Shown: piece after piece, positions 44,581 through 54,105 of the stretch
Layout: every line of letters begins with the position of its first letter
How positions within the stretch are numbered: the stretch's first letter is position 1
Assembly: GCA_037046735.1 (NCBI GenBank)
Contig: JBAOHC010000020.1
Span: forward strand, 1 to 64,000
Direction of reading: 5' to 3'
Length of the DNA stretch: 64,000 nucleotides
DNA from: JADKAV01 sp037046735
Lineage (GTDB): Bacteria; Actinomycetota; Actinomycetes; S36-B12; UBA10799
Translations under genes and position numbers: made by a program
Notes under the pieces: generated by a model
Told to the model about the DNA's origin: nothing
What the model saw: only the letters and a program-made list of their open reading frames with translations
The model's database searches: none

Positions 44581-46522
44581 TCAGCCCGGCAGACGGGTGA
44601 CCCGCAAAGCTGTGCAGCCGTACGGAACCAGCCGAACGGGCAACGCCTCACCCAGTACGAGCACCCGCGGGACCGGCCCGGCTGACCCGCGGGGCTCGGC
44701 CTGACCGGCCGAGCGGCACCACACTTCGACGGCGGGCTCGTGTGATCGAAGGGGACCGCGGGGGGCGCCGGTGAACCTGTGCGCTGCTCGCCTCATCGAT
44801 GGCGAACGCCCACGGCGAGTTCGTCCGGACCTCCCAGTCGGGGACTCGATGCCGGCTGCGCACGGGTCGCCAGTCCTCGGCCAACGCCAACGCGAGGAGC
44901 ACCGGGCCACGACGCATCACGGAGTCCTGGTGACGCAGCGCCAACGGCAGGGTCATCGTTACAACGTCACCCTTTCGCCATTCTCGGCGCAGCACCGCGA
45001 AGCCGTGCTCGACCGGGGGCTCACACGGATCGCCGTTCACCGAGAAGGTGGCGTCCTCGCACCACCCCGGCACCCGCAGGCGCAGCGCGAACGGAGTTGG
45101 TGCGCTCAGGCCGATCCGGACCGTCACCTCACCGTCGAAGGGGTAGGTCGTGTCGACCTCCAGACGCACTGAAACCCCCGCAACGTCGGCGCGGGCCACA
45201 CATGGAACCAGCACCGCCAGTGCCAGGCCATCTGTGGTTCGCATCACGGCCGATTCGGCCAGACGGGGCCACCCTTGGTGAAGGTTCGCTGTGCAGCAAC
45301 CGTACGTCGGCTCAAGGCCGAACAGGGTGCCGTCGGAACCGCCGTTGAACCAGGGCCGGCGGCGTCGCGACACCTCGATCTGGGTCACTTGCTGGTAGTA
45401 CTGGTGACCCATCAGGTCGGCGGTCAAGGCAGCGGGCAGAGCATTGAAGCCGACCTGCTCGAGGCGGTCACCCCAATACCCGTCGCCGGTGATTCGCAGA
45501 AGTTCCTCACACGAGCGCATCGTCTCCACCACCGAGCAGGTCTCGATGCCGTGGATGGACGAACGGCCCGCGAGATGCTCATCCGCGGTGACGACCCCCA
45601 CCGCGCTGCCATGGAACCGGGTCACCGTTTCGTCGGCCAGCAGGGCCGCCGAGCCGGGGTCGGCGCCGGTGACCTGGGCGGCGTACGCCACACCACGCAG
45701 CGCCATCGCATGATTGACGCCATGCGTCGAGTGGTAGAAGCGCAGCGCGGACGATCCATTGGAGGACTGAATCTGGGTGGCGGTTCGGGTACGGGTGCGC
45801 TTGGCGGGCCGCAACCGCCGGATCAGGTCCTCTGCCTTCGTGCGGGCAGGGAGATAGGCGCGCAGCAGCCGGCCCAGCGGCATCGACGCGGCCGGTTTCG
45901 TGAAGGGAAAGTCGGCATACAGAGCGGCCCAGTCCAGGGATTGTGCGACCAGCAACTGCGCAAGGTCGAGTAGCCACGCGTGCCCGATCCGTTCGTGGCA
46001 CCACAGCACCGCCGGGATCATCTGCGCGCCACGGGCGTGGGCCCACATTTCCAGAGGCTGAGCGGGCAACTCGGCGTAGGCGTAGCGCAGGTAGCGCTCA
46101 ATGAAAGGCGGCACCCGCTCGTCCCCCGTGGCGCTGTGGTGGGAGATCAGCACCGTCAGCATGACCATGCGGGGCCACCAGTCCCGGTTTGCCTGCGGGC
46201 CGAAGAACCCGTCCTCGCGCTGGCTGGCCAAGGTCCACTCGATCCACTTCTGCGCGAGCTCCCGCAGGAGGTCGTCATCGAGCACTGCCGCTAATGGCAC
46301 AAGCCCGTCAAGGTAGTAGGGCCCCCGTTCCCAGCACTCGCCCGGACCTCCGAGCCACCCCGACGTCGGCCCTACGTCCGGCCATACCTGCTCGAGACGG
46401 CCGGTGATGCCTTCGGCCTGAGCCAGCAGCTGATCGCGAAGCCAACCGGTCGGGCGGACAGTGCCCAATGGCAGCCGTTCAAATTGGGGTTGCACCGATC
46501 CGCTGGACACAGCCGAGGTCAC
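44581..46522 (-). pseudogene. GH127 beta-L-arabinofuranosidase-like enzyme, frameshift near C-terminus
   Basis: About 647 residues. GTG 46522 (VTSAVSSGSVQPQFERLPLG) overlaps the MFS stop (GTGA). An alpha/alpha-barrel follows, with GWLGGPGECWERGPYYLDGL, FFGPQANRDWWPRMVML, STHGVNHAMALRG, SSIHGIETCSVVETMRSCEE and GLEPTYGCCTANLHQGWPRL, where YGCC holds the Cys that in GH127 is the nucleophile coordinated with zinc. The C-terminal beta domain changes frame near 44775 and ends LVPYGCTALRVTRLPG. GH127 enzymes remove beta-L-arabinofuranose from plant glycoproteins and oligosaccharides. No signal peptide, so it acts on imported oligosaccharide, in keeping with the coupled transporter. The break affects only the last 65 residues. 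Confidence 0.85.
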
Positions 46523-47859
46523 TGTGACTCCAAGGCCTGGTAGGCCACCCCAGCCTTCTGTCGGCGCCGCAGCATGGCCACCGGCAGCACGACGAACAGC
46601 ACGACCACGGCCGCGGCCAGGAAGATGCCCGGCGTGGGGACCTGCCGGACCTGACCGAGTTCCACATACGTCGCGTCGGCGTTCTTGATGACCGCCGCCC
46701 CGATGGCCGGGCCGATCACCATGGGCAGTGCCACGAAGAAGACCATCCGCAGACCCTGGACGGTCCCGACCCGATCCGGCGGTGTGTAGTCGCGCACGGC
46801 GGCGGCGATGGCGGCCTGTGACAACAGGAATCCCGCCATCAACACCAGGCCGGCCCCCATCAGGGTCAGCATCCCGCGGGCGGCGAACGTGAGCGCCAGA
46901 CCCGCCAGATAGATCCCCGCAGCAGGCAGCATCGCGTTGACCTTGCCGACCCGGTCGATCACCCGCCCGCCCAGGACGCCCACCACCGATGCACCCACCA
47001 GCACAACCGCCAGGACGAGGGCGTAAGCCTCGATCTGCAGGTAGTTCTGGATGTAGATCAGCAGGTACGGCAGGAAGACCTGCGACGAGATGCCCACGAC
47101 CGCCAGCGCCGTCAGCGCCAGGTAGAGATCGGGATCGGCGCGCACCGCGGATGGGCGAAGCCCGTGCACCATTGCACGCCATATTGTCTCGTGCTGGACC
47201 TGCTCGCGCGGGGAGTCGCGCACCAGCAGCCACGCCACCCCCGCTGCGGCGATCATCAGCACGCCGGTGATCACGAAGAAGGCCGACCACTGTCCGTCCT
47301 TCGTCAGAGGGTCCATCGCGCCGAAGACGAGCAGCATGGCAAGCAGCGGCATAGCCGTCAGAACGGTCTCTACGCGGCCACGATTGCGCTCGTCCGTGGT
47401 GTCGGTGACCCAGGCGTTGAAAGAGGCGTCGTTGGCTCCGGCACCCAGGAAGCTCATGATCGCGTCGATGACGATCACAGCTGTGGCCGCCGCGGTCGCT
47501 GCGGTGGCGACCGGCACAAAAGTGGCCAGAGTGTCCACCGTGGCGAACCCGAACAACATCGTCGACAGCCCCCACAAGGCATAACCAGCCGTGATGAACA
47601 CCCGTCGCTTGCCTACCCGGTCGCTCCAGGCACCGACGACAAAGGCTGCAGCTGTGGCGGAGATGGCGCTGACGGCCACCATCAGCGCGATGACGGTCGG
47701 ATCGTCGGTAATCGTCTCGTAGACGAACAGGTTCAGGTACATGTTCTCGACGACCCACGCCACCTGCCCGATCAGGCCGACGATGATCAGCGCCCACCAG
47801 GTGCGACTGCCCAGTCCGGTCGGTGTCAAGTGGCTGCTGGTTTCCGGTGCCGCCGTCAT
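46519..47859 (-). CDS. MFS transporter coupled to GH127
   Basis: 446 residues from ATG 47859 with GAGGAGGG upstream. About 12 membrane segments are visible, e.g. WWALIIVGLIGQVAWVVENM, ALMVAVSAISATAAAFVVGA, SAFFVITGVLMIAAAGVAWL and GIFLAAAVVVLFVVLPVAML. The MFS loop 2-3 signature is GAWSDRVGKRRVFITAG, repeated as GRVIDRVGKVNAMLPAAG in the second half. The resemblance is to sugar/glycoside-cation symporter-like MFS proteins. GTGA overlap with the GH127 gene indicates uptake of an arabinoside for cytoplasmic cleavage. Confidence 0.88.
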   Translation of the reverse strand: MTAAPETSSHLTPTGLGSRTWWALIIVGLIGQVAWVVENMYLNLFVYETITDDPTVIALMVAVSAISATAAAFVVGAWSDRVGKRRVFITAGYALWGLSTMLFGFATVDTLATFVPVATAATAAATAVIVIDAIMSFLGAGANDASFNAWVTDTTDERNRGRVETVLTAMPLLAMLLVFGAMDPLTKDGQWSAFFVITGVLMIAAAGVAWLLVRDSPREQVQHETIWRAMVHGLRPSAVRADPDLYLALTALAVVGISSQVFLPYLLIYIQNYLQIEAYALVLAVVLVGASVVGVLGGRVIDRVGKVNAMLPAAGIYLAGLALTFAARGMLTLMGAGLVLMAGFLLSQAAIAAAVRDYTPPDRVGTVQGLRMVFFVALPMVIGPAIGAAVIKNADATYVELGQVRQVPTPGIFLAAAVVVLFVVLPVAMLRRRQKAGVAYQALESQ

Positions 47860-47903
47860 GAGTCCCTCCTCGCCCTCTTGAACTGTAGACCCGCGAAGGC
47901 ATG

Positions 47904-48009
47904 CGTCGGAGGCCCGCGGGATTGCCCGGGCTGCACACCTCGGGGGCAGTGCAGGAAGTGCGCCCCTGCGAGCCGAAAAACCCACATCGTCTGACGCCCG
48001 CGGGATTGC
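47904..48009. promoter_or_regulatory. Direct repeat in the divergent MFS/lipoprotein intergenic region
   Basis: CGTCGGAGGCCCGCGGGATT (47904) and CGTCTGACGCCCGCGGGATT (47988) are 84 bp apart, each followed by GC, with two mismatches over 22 bp. Each contains a GC-rich palindromic core. They sit between divergent starts at 47859 and 48071, so may be binding sites for one regulator, or only a local duplication. Confidence 0.3.
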
Positions 48010-48070
48010 TGGCACCGATAGTGGGCGGCTCGCCGCCGCAGCCCGGACACCTCGGTCATAGCCTTGCGGA

Positions 48071-48460
48071 ATGAAGATGAATCGAATCGGACTGGTGGCC
48101 GCGACAGCAGTGCTCGCGCTGAGCGGCTGCGGGGCCAGTGAGGAGACCACCGCGCAGGTGTGTGACGGCCTCACCCAGGCTCAACAGGGACTGTCCTCTC
48201 TGACGACCTCGGCACCGGAGACCGTCGGCGACGCGAAGAAGCAGGTGGCCGAAGTCAAGGCCAACCTCGAGGCGGCGATCGCCGACGCCCCCATCGCCCA
48301 GCAGGCGGTGCTCACCGGCATTGCGCAGGCCGTCGATGGGATCGCCCAGTCCCTGTCAGCGGCCAAGGACAGCGCCCAGGTCCCGGAGGCGGTCACCCAA
48401 GCAGTCGACTCGGTGAGCGCCACCATCGACACCGCTGCGACCACGGTGGGCTGCGGCTGA
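48071..48460 (+). CDS. Small helical lipoprotein
   Basis: 129 residues. The signal ends with the lipobox LSGC (residues 17-20), so the mature protein is lipid-anchored outside the membrane. The rest is a Glu/Ala/Gln/Val-rich helical protein with two further cysteines (AQVCDG and VGCG) that could pair. The pattern, a single helix hairpin with KKQVAEVKANLEAAIADAP, resembles small actinobacterial lipoproteins of unknown role. Confidence 0.8.
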   Translation: MKMNRIGLVAATAVLALSGCGASEETTAQVCDGLTQAQQGLSSLTTSAPETVGDAKKQVAEVKANLEAAIADAPIAQQAVLTGIAQAVDGIAQSLSAAKDSAQVPEAVTQAVDSVSATIDTAATTVGCG

Positions 48461-48505
48461 CAACGCGCGACAGACTCGTAGTAGGAGAAGTACTTCAGCC
48501 GCAAA

Positions 48506-48559
48506 TGGGCAGGAGGTGCGATTTGGCACGGCGTGTCGCGACAACAACCGCCGAATACC
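48506..48559. repeat. Dispersed intergenic repeat, copy 3 (inverted)
   Basis: On the reverse strand it reads ATTCGGCGGTTGTTGTCGCG, then ACACGCCGTGCCAAATCGCA, then CCTCCTGCCCA. It is more diverged than copies 2 and 4. Lies between the lipoprotein and the 3' end of the heliorhodopsin gene. Confidence 0.65.
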
Positions 48560-48584
48560 TCAGCCGGATCGCGACCGGAGTGCG

Positions 48585-49373
48585 CTAGCCAGCCAGCGTC
48601 CCCGCGAACACCTGCCAGGCCAGCAGAGACTTCGCGACCAGACTCAGCGTGATGTACGTGCGCTCACCATTCAGGTAGTCCGCCCAGCGCCCAACCTGCT
48701 TGTACTGCAGGTACTGGTTGAGAGCGAACACATTGAAGAAGAGGAACAGGGAGATGATGATCCCGTAGACGAAGGCAGGCGGCTCGGCCGACGATGTGGA
48801 ACCAGGGGCCACGACGAAGAAGGCGATGATCAGCCACGGCACGATCCCGACGACGGAGCCGAAGATGAACGGGAGGAAGCCGCCGCCGGGCGACTCGTAG
48901 ACCTCTTGCAGCCAGCCGAAGAGGATCATGGCCGCATTCACAGCGAAGATCGCGGCCAAGGCAGCCACATCCGTCAAGCCGGTGATCTGCGCGATCAGGA
49001 CGATCATCATCGAAGACGTCAGGGCGTACTCAACCCAGCGTGCCCGGTTGCGCTGGAGGGCAAGGTCTCGCGCGTAACCGGAGTACCAGACCGTGGCGAC
49101 CAGCAGCAGAGCCAGCCCGGACAGTGCCAGGAAGCCAGCCACCGCCAAACCGATGGGGGTGTCGAGCAAGGTCACGGGGGCCCCGGGAGTTGTTCCGGGC
49201 GGCCCCTCGAGGTACGAGGCCGTCACCGGCAACGAGAAGTCGTTGGACAACGCGACCACCGCGACAGCCTGCACCAGCAGGATGATGCCGACGACGACGT
49301 TATAGCGGCGCAGACCTGCTAAACGTCCCGCGTCGACCGGCTGGGGGTCCTGCGTGCGGGGTGTGAGGTTCAT
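48585..49373 (-). CDS. Heliorhodopsin
   Basis: 262 residues from ATG 49373 (in-frame GTG codons lie just upstream). Seven membrane helices, starting RRYNVVVGIILLVQAVAVVA. Diagnostic segments are ARWVEYALTSSMMIVLIAQI, FAVNAAMILFGWLQEVYES, FVYGIIISLFLFFNVFALNQ, YLQYKQVGRWADYLNGERTY and the seventh helix LSLVAKSLLAWQVFAGTL, whose Lys is the retinal Schiff-base residue. The R-W-x-E-Y-(A)L-T/S-S-S signature separates heliorhodopsins from type 1 rhodopsins. They bind retinal in inverted orientation and are not pumps; their function is unsettled, with light-dependent regulation of neighbouring enzymes proposed. No retinal or carotenoid synthesis gene is in the window. Confidence 0.93.
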   Translation of the reverse strand: MNLTPRTQDPQPVDAGRLAGLRRYNVVVGIILLVQAVAVVALSNDFSLPVTASYLEGPPGTTPGAPVTLLDTPIGLAVAGFLALSGLALLLVATVWYSGYARDLALQRNRARWVEYALTSSMMIVLIAQITGLTDVAALAAIFAVNAAMILFGWLQEVYESPGGGFLPFIFGSVVGIVPWLIIAFFVVAPGSTSSAEPPAFVYGIIISLFLFFNVFALNQYLQYKQVGRWADYLNGERTYITLSLVAKSLLAWQVFAGTLAG

Positions 49374-49424
49374 GACCACCACGCTAGCCGCTGTCAGCGG
49401 CTGCGCAGGGTCAACGGCCGCCGG

Positions 49425-50537
49425 TCAGCCAGTGGATGGGACCTCATCGAGCAACGGGGCGATCTTTCGGAAGTAGCGGGTCGGGACGTGCTTGCCCGCG
49501 TTGGAGATGTTCATGGCAACCACTGCGGTCGCCCCTGACTCAGGATTGTGCATGACGAGCACCGTGTGCCCGAAGCCCTCCCCGGTGTGCCCGATCCAGC
49601 CCTCCAGACCACCGATGCCCTGCCCGTAGAAGTCGTACTCGGGGCCCTTGTCCAGAGGGGCACCCTGGACGCGACCGGCCTGGGTCCCGGCTTGTAGCAG
49701 GCTGCCGCTTCCCAGTGCCTGACCCCATTTGCAGAGGTCACTCAACGTCGAAGTCATGGCTCCGGCGGGCCCGAGGACCGTGAAGTTGTTCTCCTGCGGT
49801 TCGCCACCCTGGTAGCCCGTCGGTCCTGTCCAGTCGTTGACCTCGGTGTGGTACATCGTTCCCGTCAGACCCAGGGGCGCGATGATCTGCTCCTGCACGA
49901 CCTCCCCGAACGGCTCTCCGTACTCTTGCGCAACCACTTGACCGAGCAGGAGAGTGTTGGTGTTGGTGTACACCTTCTGCTCGCCGGGGGCGAACTGCGC
50001 CGGTTCCGCCACGGCGAAGTCGATCAGTTCTTCGGTCGTGAAGGCCTTCTGCGTGTCCTTGACGTACTCGTCGATCCACGCCTGGGTGGTGTACTCGGGC
50101 ACGCCGCTGCTCATGTCCGCGAGTTGTCGCAACGTGATCTCGTCGCCGTTGGGCACGTTTGGCACCCACTGATCGATCGTGTCATCCAGGGAGATCTTGC
50201 CTTCATCCACGAGTTGCAGGATCAGCGTCACGGTTACCGACTTGGTGACGCTGCGGATCGGCCACACGGCATCGGTGGTCAAAGGTGCCTGGCTCTGAAC
50301 ATCCGAAACCCCCTGCGCCGTGCCCCAGTCCTCGTACCCGGGGATACAGACTTCGACGGCGGCGCCGGGCACGTCGTTGCGGGCCATTGTGGTTGCCAAC
50401 TGCTCACTCAAGGCCTCGGTCGTGCTCGCCGGCAATGCAATCGCTGACGCGGTCGGTGTCGGCGACGGCTGCGGATCCCCGCCGGAGGCACAGGCGGCGA
50501 GCAGAACGGTCGAGCACACGATCACGGTCCAGCGCAT
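49425..50537 (-). CDS. Lipid-anchored beta-lactamase-fold serine hydrolase
   Basis: 370 residues from ATG 50537 (MRWTVIVCSTVLLAACASGG), a lipoprotein signal with lipobox LAAC. The class C/DD-carboxypeptidase motifs are IRSVTKSVTVTL (S-x-x-K), KVYTNTNTLLLGQ (Y-T-N) and WIGHTGEGFGHTV (H-T-G). FSAG-type spacing and a length near 340 residues for the domain fit the beta-lactamase/D-alanyl-D-alanine carboxypeptidase superfamily (Pfam beta-lactamase type). The substrate may be peptidoglycan or an ester/peptide; resistance activity cannot be inferred. Confidence 0.88.
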   Translation of the reverse strand: MRWTVIVCSTVLLAACASGGDPQPSPTPTASAIALPASTTEALSEQLATTMARNDVPGAAVEVCIPGYEDWGTAQGVSDVQSQAPLTTDAVWPIRSVTKSVTVTLILQLVDEGKISLDDTIDQWVPNVPNGDEITLRQLADMSSGVPEYTTQAWIDEYVKDTQKAFTTEELIDFAVAEPAQFAPGEQKVYTNTNTLLLGQVVAQEYGEPFGEVVQEQIIAPLGLTGTMYHTEVNDWTGPTGYQGGEPQENNFTVLGPAGAMTSTLSDLCKWGQALGSGSLLQAGTQAGRVQGAPLDKGPEYDFYGQGIGGLEGWIGHTGEGFGHTVLVMHNPESGATAVVAMNISNAGKHVPTRYFRKIAPLLDEVPSTG

Positions 50538-50677
50538 TGGGTCAATGTAGGCCCTTTCGATGGCGAACGTGCAACGACCGGTCCAGGGTGGCGGTCGGCC
50601 TGGCACTACGCTGGCCAGTTGATCATGTTACTTTCGGCTCTAGCCGGGCGACCCCGGTGCTGACGCGAGGGGCTGAC

Positions 50678-50926
50678 ATGACAATCGAACCGACCGGCTC
50701 CAAAGGGGCCCTGGGCGCCGGCTCATTGGCCACCGGCTGTGGGATGGGAGTCCTACTGCTGTTCATCGTGCAGAACCGGCAGTCCGTCACCCTGGAGTTC
50801 CTCTTCTGGGACTTCACGTGGCCCGTGTGGTTCTACACGGTCGTCGTGGCCGTTTTCGGCGCCATGGTCTGGTTCGGCCTAGGAGTCATGCGCCGACGCC
50901 GGCGCCGCCAGGCCCGTCGCGCCTGA
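50678..50926 (+). CDS. Small LapA-domain membrane protein
   Basis: 82 residues from ATG 50678 with GAGGGG upstream. Two membrane segments (GCGMGVLLLFIVQNRQSVTL; PVWFYTVVVAVFGAMVWFGL) and a basic tail (MRRRRRRQARRA). The FIVQNRQSVTLEFLFWDF stretch between helices is the LapA/DUF1049 signature. In proteobacteria LapA helps lipopolysaccharide assembly; the role of actinobacterial homologues is unknown. Confidence 0.8.
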   Translation: MTIEPTGSKGALGAGSLATGCGMGVLLLFIVQNRQSVTLEFLFWDFTWPVWFYTVVVAVFGAMVWFGLGVMRRRRRRQARRA

Positions 50927-51034
50927 CCGCACTTCGTAACGGTCGTGCGTCACACATCTGGTGCGTCCAAACGCCCGCGAATGGGTGACATCGCGCCCGC
51001 GAAACGGTAAGAGGATCTGGAGGAGGGACGGAGA

Positions 51035-51955
51035 ATGCAGGCTGTGGTCTGTACCCGCTACGGACCCCCTGAGGTGCTCCGCCTCACCGAGATTGCCACC
51101 CCGCGGCCACAGCCGAACGAGGTGCTGATCCGGATCGCCGCCACGGCAGTGACGTCCAGCGACTGTTACACGCGCGCATTGCGCCTCGACCCCGCCTATC
51201 GGCTGATGGCGCGGGTGGTCCTGGGCTGGAACGCCCCCCGGCAGCCCGTGCTGGGCATGGTGCTGTCGGGCCGGGTCGTCGAGACCGGCTCAGCCGTGCG
51301 GACCTGGCAGGTCGGCGACGAGGTCTTCGGCTTCGACAGGCACCGCTTCGGGACTTATGCCGAATACGTGTGCTGGCCAGACGACGCCCTGCTGGCCAGG
51401 CGTCCTGAGCAACTCTCTGACGGGCAGGCCGCTGCACTTCCCTATGGCGGCCTGCTCGCGTTCAGCTACCTGCGCAAGGCTGGCGTCCGCTGCGGGCAGG
51501 ATGTGTTGATCTATGGGGCCTCGGGCGCGGTCGGTACCGTCATGGTGCAGATGGCCGCGCTGCTGGGCGCCACCGTCACGGGAGTGTGCAGCACCGCGAA
51601 CCTGGACCTGGTACGGGACCTGGGCGCCCAGCATGTGATCGACTACACGGTCCAGGATCTCCGCGCCGGACAGCACCGCTACGACCGGGTGCTGGATGCC
51701 GTCGGAAGGCGCAAGAGCGCGGCTGCTCTGCGTGACAGGGGCGCGATTCTGCGACCGACAGGCACCTACACCTCTGTCGACGATGGCCGTCCCCGCCTCC
51801 GGGCCGACGACCTCCGTGCCGTCGCGCGACTGGCCGGGCGGGGTGCGCTGCGTCCCGTGATCGACCGCACCTACCCGTTGACAGACATCGTGGGCGCTCA
51901 TCGGTATGTGGATGCCGGACACAAGCGGGGCAATGTGGTCGTCTCGGTGCCCTGA
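51035..51955 (+). CDS. MDR-family NAD(P)-dependent (quinone-type) oxidoreductase
   Basis: 306 residues, with GGAGGAGGG before ATG 51035. The GroES-like N-domain (YGPPEVLRLTEIATPRPQPN; GMVLSGRVVETGSAVRTWQV; GDEVFGF) and Rossmann domain (VLIYGASGAVGTVMVQMAAL, then GVCSTANLDLVRDLGAQHVI) are complete; GASGAVG is the NADP loop. The structural zinc cysteines are absent, as in quinone reductase-like (QOR) members. It reduces quinones or enals with NAD(P)H in related enzymes; the substrate here is unknown. It stands alone. Confidence 0.9.
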   Translation: MQAVVCTRYGPPEVLRLTEIATPRPQPNEVLIRIAATAVTSSDCYTRALRLDPAYRLMARVVLGWNAPRQPVLGMVLSGRVVETGSAVRTWQVGDEVFGFDRHRFGTYAEYVCWPDDALLARRPEQLSDGQAAALPYGGLLAFSYLRKAGVRCGQDVLIYGASGAVGTVMVQMAALLGATVTGVCSTANLDLVRDLGAQHVIDYTVQDLRAGQHRYDRVLDAVGRRKSAAALRDRGAILRPTGTYTSVDDGRPRLRADDLRAVARLAGRGALRPVIDRTYPLTDIVGAHRYVDAGHKRGNVVVSVP

Positions 51956-52049
51956 CGGACCCCGCGGATCGCCGCCGGCCCCCGCGTTCAGGCAAGAGTC
52001 CGTGTCTGTGCGCCGCTAGATTGAGTCTCAGCGAGCGGAGGGACGCGAG

Positions 52050-54092
52050 GTGGCAGCAGCGACGCAGACACGACCCTCACTGCTACGCCCCAGCCTGTTC
52101 GCTGTGACGTGGCACCTGTGCACGTGGCTCGGTCTGGCGATCGTGGTCGTGTCCGCCTTCAACGTCAGTACGGGGGCGTTGCTGGCGATGGCCGAACCGC
52201 TGGTCATGGTGGCCATCATCGTGGGGTTCAGCGAATTGCGACCCATCGTCATGACCCGCCTGGTCGGGAATCCCGTGTCGATCTCGCTGGCTTTCGTCTT
52301 CGCGGCCATGTACTTGTGGGGACTGTACCCGGCGGTCCTCATCCTCACCTTCTCCACGGTCTTCTCCGAGATCCTGCAGCGCAAACCGCTGTGGAAGCTG
52401 CTCTTCAACGCGGGGCAGTACACCTGCAGCTTGGCGGCGGCCTGGCTGGTCATGCTCCTGGCCGGAGTGCGCCCGGCCCCGGACAACCCGCACACCGACT
52501 TCAGTGCCGCCGACCTGTGGTGGATCGTCGGCACCTGGGTCGTGTACCACTTGGTGAACCTGGCCCTCGTGGCGGGTCTGGCCGATGACGTCTCGTGGTG
52601 GGAGGACTTCTCCGACGAGTTCTGGTTCTACACGACCTCGACCGTGGCCGTCCTGGCCCTGTCACCGCTGATCGCCATCGTGGCCACCGCCTACCCCTAC
52701 TCCTGGACGATGCTGCCTTTGCTGCTACTGCCGCTGCTGGCCGTTCAGAAGGCCGCCGAGATGTCGCGCCAGCAGGAACACCAGGCCCTGCACGATCCGC
52801 TCACCGGCCTACCCAACCGCCTGCTGCTCACCGATCGGATTGACCAGGCCCTGGCCCGCTCCCGGCGCAGCGGAGCGAGGATCGTGGTCATGTTCCTCGA
52901 CCTGGACCTTTTCAAGATCGTCAACGACAGTCTGGGGCATCACGCCGGCGACGCGATGCTGATCGAGGTGGCGCAGCGCCTGCAGTCCCGGATGGCGCCC
53001 GGCGACACCCTCGCCCGCTTCGGTGGCGACGAGTTCGTCGTGGTGTGCGAGACGACCCCGGATGGCGACGTCGAGTGGCTTGCCACTGCCCTCACCAACG
53101 CCCTGCGACAGCCGTTCACCTCCGGGGGCAGCCCGGTGAGTGTGACGGCCAGCATCGGCGTGGCCCTGGCCCATGAGGCCTCAGACAGCCAGACCCTGCT
53201 GCGTGATGCCGACGCCGCGATGTATCGGGCGAAAGAGCGCGGGCGCGATCAGGTGGCGATGTTCCACGACGTCATGCACCAGGAGGCCGAAGGCCGGCTC
53301 GCAGATTCCATGGGCCTGCGCCGGGCCCTGGCAGAGAACGAGTTCCGGCTGGTCTATCAGCCCGTGGTGGAGCTGACATCCGGCCGCATGGTCGGGATGG
53401 AGGCTCTGATCCGCTGGCAGGATCCGGACCGCGGCCTGCTGGACCCCGGACACTTCATCCCGGCCGCCGAAGAGACCGGACTTATCGTGCCGATCGGCCA
53501 GTGGGTGCTCACCACCGCACTGTCGCACATGGCGCAGTGGCGCAGTGGGTTTGCCGATGACCTCTGGATCGCAGTCAACATCTCCTCGCGCGAACTGCTC
53601 AGTCCCGGCCTGGTCGACGAGGTGTCCGCCGCGCTGAGCGCAGCCGGTGTGCCGCCCGCCGCTCTGCACCTGGAGATCACCGAGTCGGCTCTCATGAGCG
53701 ACTTGGAATCGGTCGTGCGCACCCTGGCGGACCTGCGTGCATTAGGCCTGGGGCTGGCCGTCGACGACTTCGGTACCGGCTACTCGTCACTGGCGTATCT
53801 CAAAGGGCTGCCCGTGACAGCGCTAAAGATCGACCGCAGTTTCGTCAGTGGCCTCGGTGGCCCAGATGACGGTTACGACCGCCCCATCGTCGATGCGATC
53901 GTCAAGATGGCCCAGTCGCTGCAGCTGGAGGTGATCGCTGAAGGAGTCGAGACCCACGCCCAGCTCGACGTGCTGGAGCAACTCGGCGTGCCCGTGGGCC
54001 AGGGCTACCTGTGGGCCCGGCCGTTGCAGGCGGAACGGGTGCCCAAATGGATCACCACGCGGACCCGCAGCGGCAGGCCCAGCCACCCCTGA
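52050..54092 (+). CDS. Membrane-bound GGDEF-EAL protein
   Basis: 680 residues from GTG 52050 with GGAGGG upstream. An N-terminal membrane domain of about seven helices (residues 15-235; LGLAIVVVSAFNVSTGALLA; LYPAVLILTFSTVFSEILQ) resembles MASE-type sensor modules. GGDEF at about 260-415: LTGLPNRLLLTDRI, DLDLFKIVNDSLGHHAGDAM, FGGDEF. The I-site position reads APGD, so the Arg is missing and feedback inhibition is probably lost. EAL at about 425-675: GMEALIRW, NISSREL, EITESALM, DDFGTGYSSLAYLKG, LKIDRSF, AEGVET, all residues intact. It can be a bifunctional enzyme or mainly a phosphodiesterase. Confidence 0.93.
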   Translation: MAAATQTRPSLLRPSLFAVTWHLCTWLGLAIVVVSAFNVSTGALLAMAEPLVMVAIIVGFSELRPIVMTRLVGNPVSISLAFVFAAMYLWGLYPAVLILTFSTVFSEILQRKPLWKLLFNAGQYTCSLAAAWLVMLLAGVRPAPDNPHTDFSAADLWWIVGTWVVYHLVNLALVAGLADDVSWWEDFSDEFWFYTTSTVAVLALSPLIAIVATAYPYSWTMLPLLLLPLLAVQKAAEMSRQQEHQALHDPLTGLPNRLLLTDRIDQALARSRRSGARIVVMFLDLDLFKIVNDSLGHHAGDAMLIEVAQRLQSRMAPGDTLARFGGDEFVVVCETTPDGDVEWLATALTNALRQPFTSGGSPVSVTASIGVALAHEASDSQTLLRDADAAMYRAKERGRDQVAMFHDVMHQEAEGRLADSMGLRRALAENEFRLVYQPVVELTSGRMVGMEALIRWQDPDRGLLDPGHFIPAAEETGLIVPIGQWVLTTALSHMAQWRSGFADDLWIAVNISSRELLSPGLVDEVSAALSAAGVPPAALHLEITESALMSDLESVVRTLADLRALGLGLAVDDFGTGYSSLAYLKGLPVTALKIDRSFVSGLGGPDDGYDRPIVDAIVKMAQSLQLEVIAEGVETHAQLDVLEQLGVPVGQGYLWARPLQAERVPKWITTRTRSGRPSHP

Positions 54093-54105
54093 GCCGGGCT
54101 GACCT

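Noticed and set aside
44648..47938. A single 1096-residue fusion protein across the transporter and GH127
   Set aside because: The upstream half is the MFS gene read in a wrong frame; two overlapping genes with GTGA coupling explain the region.
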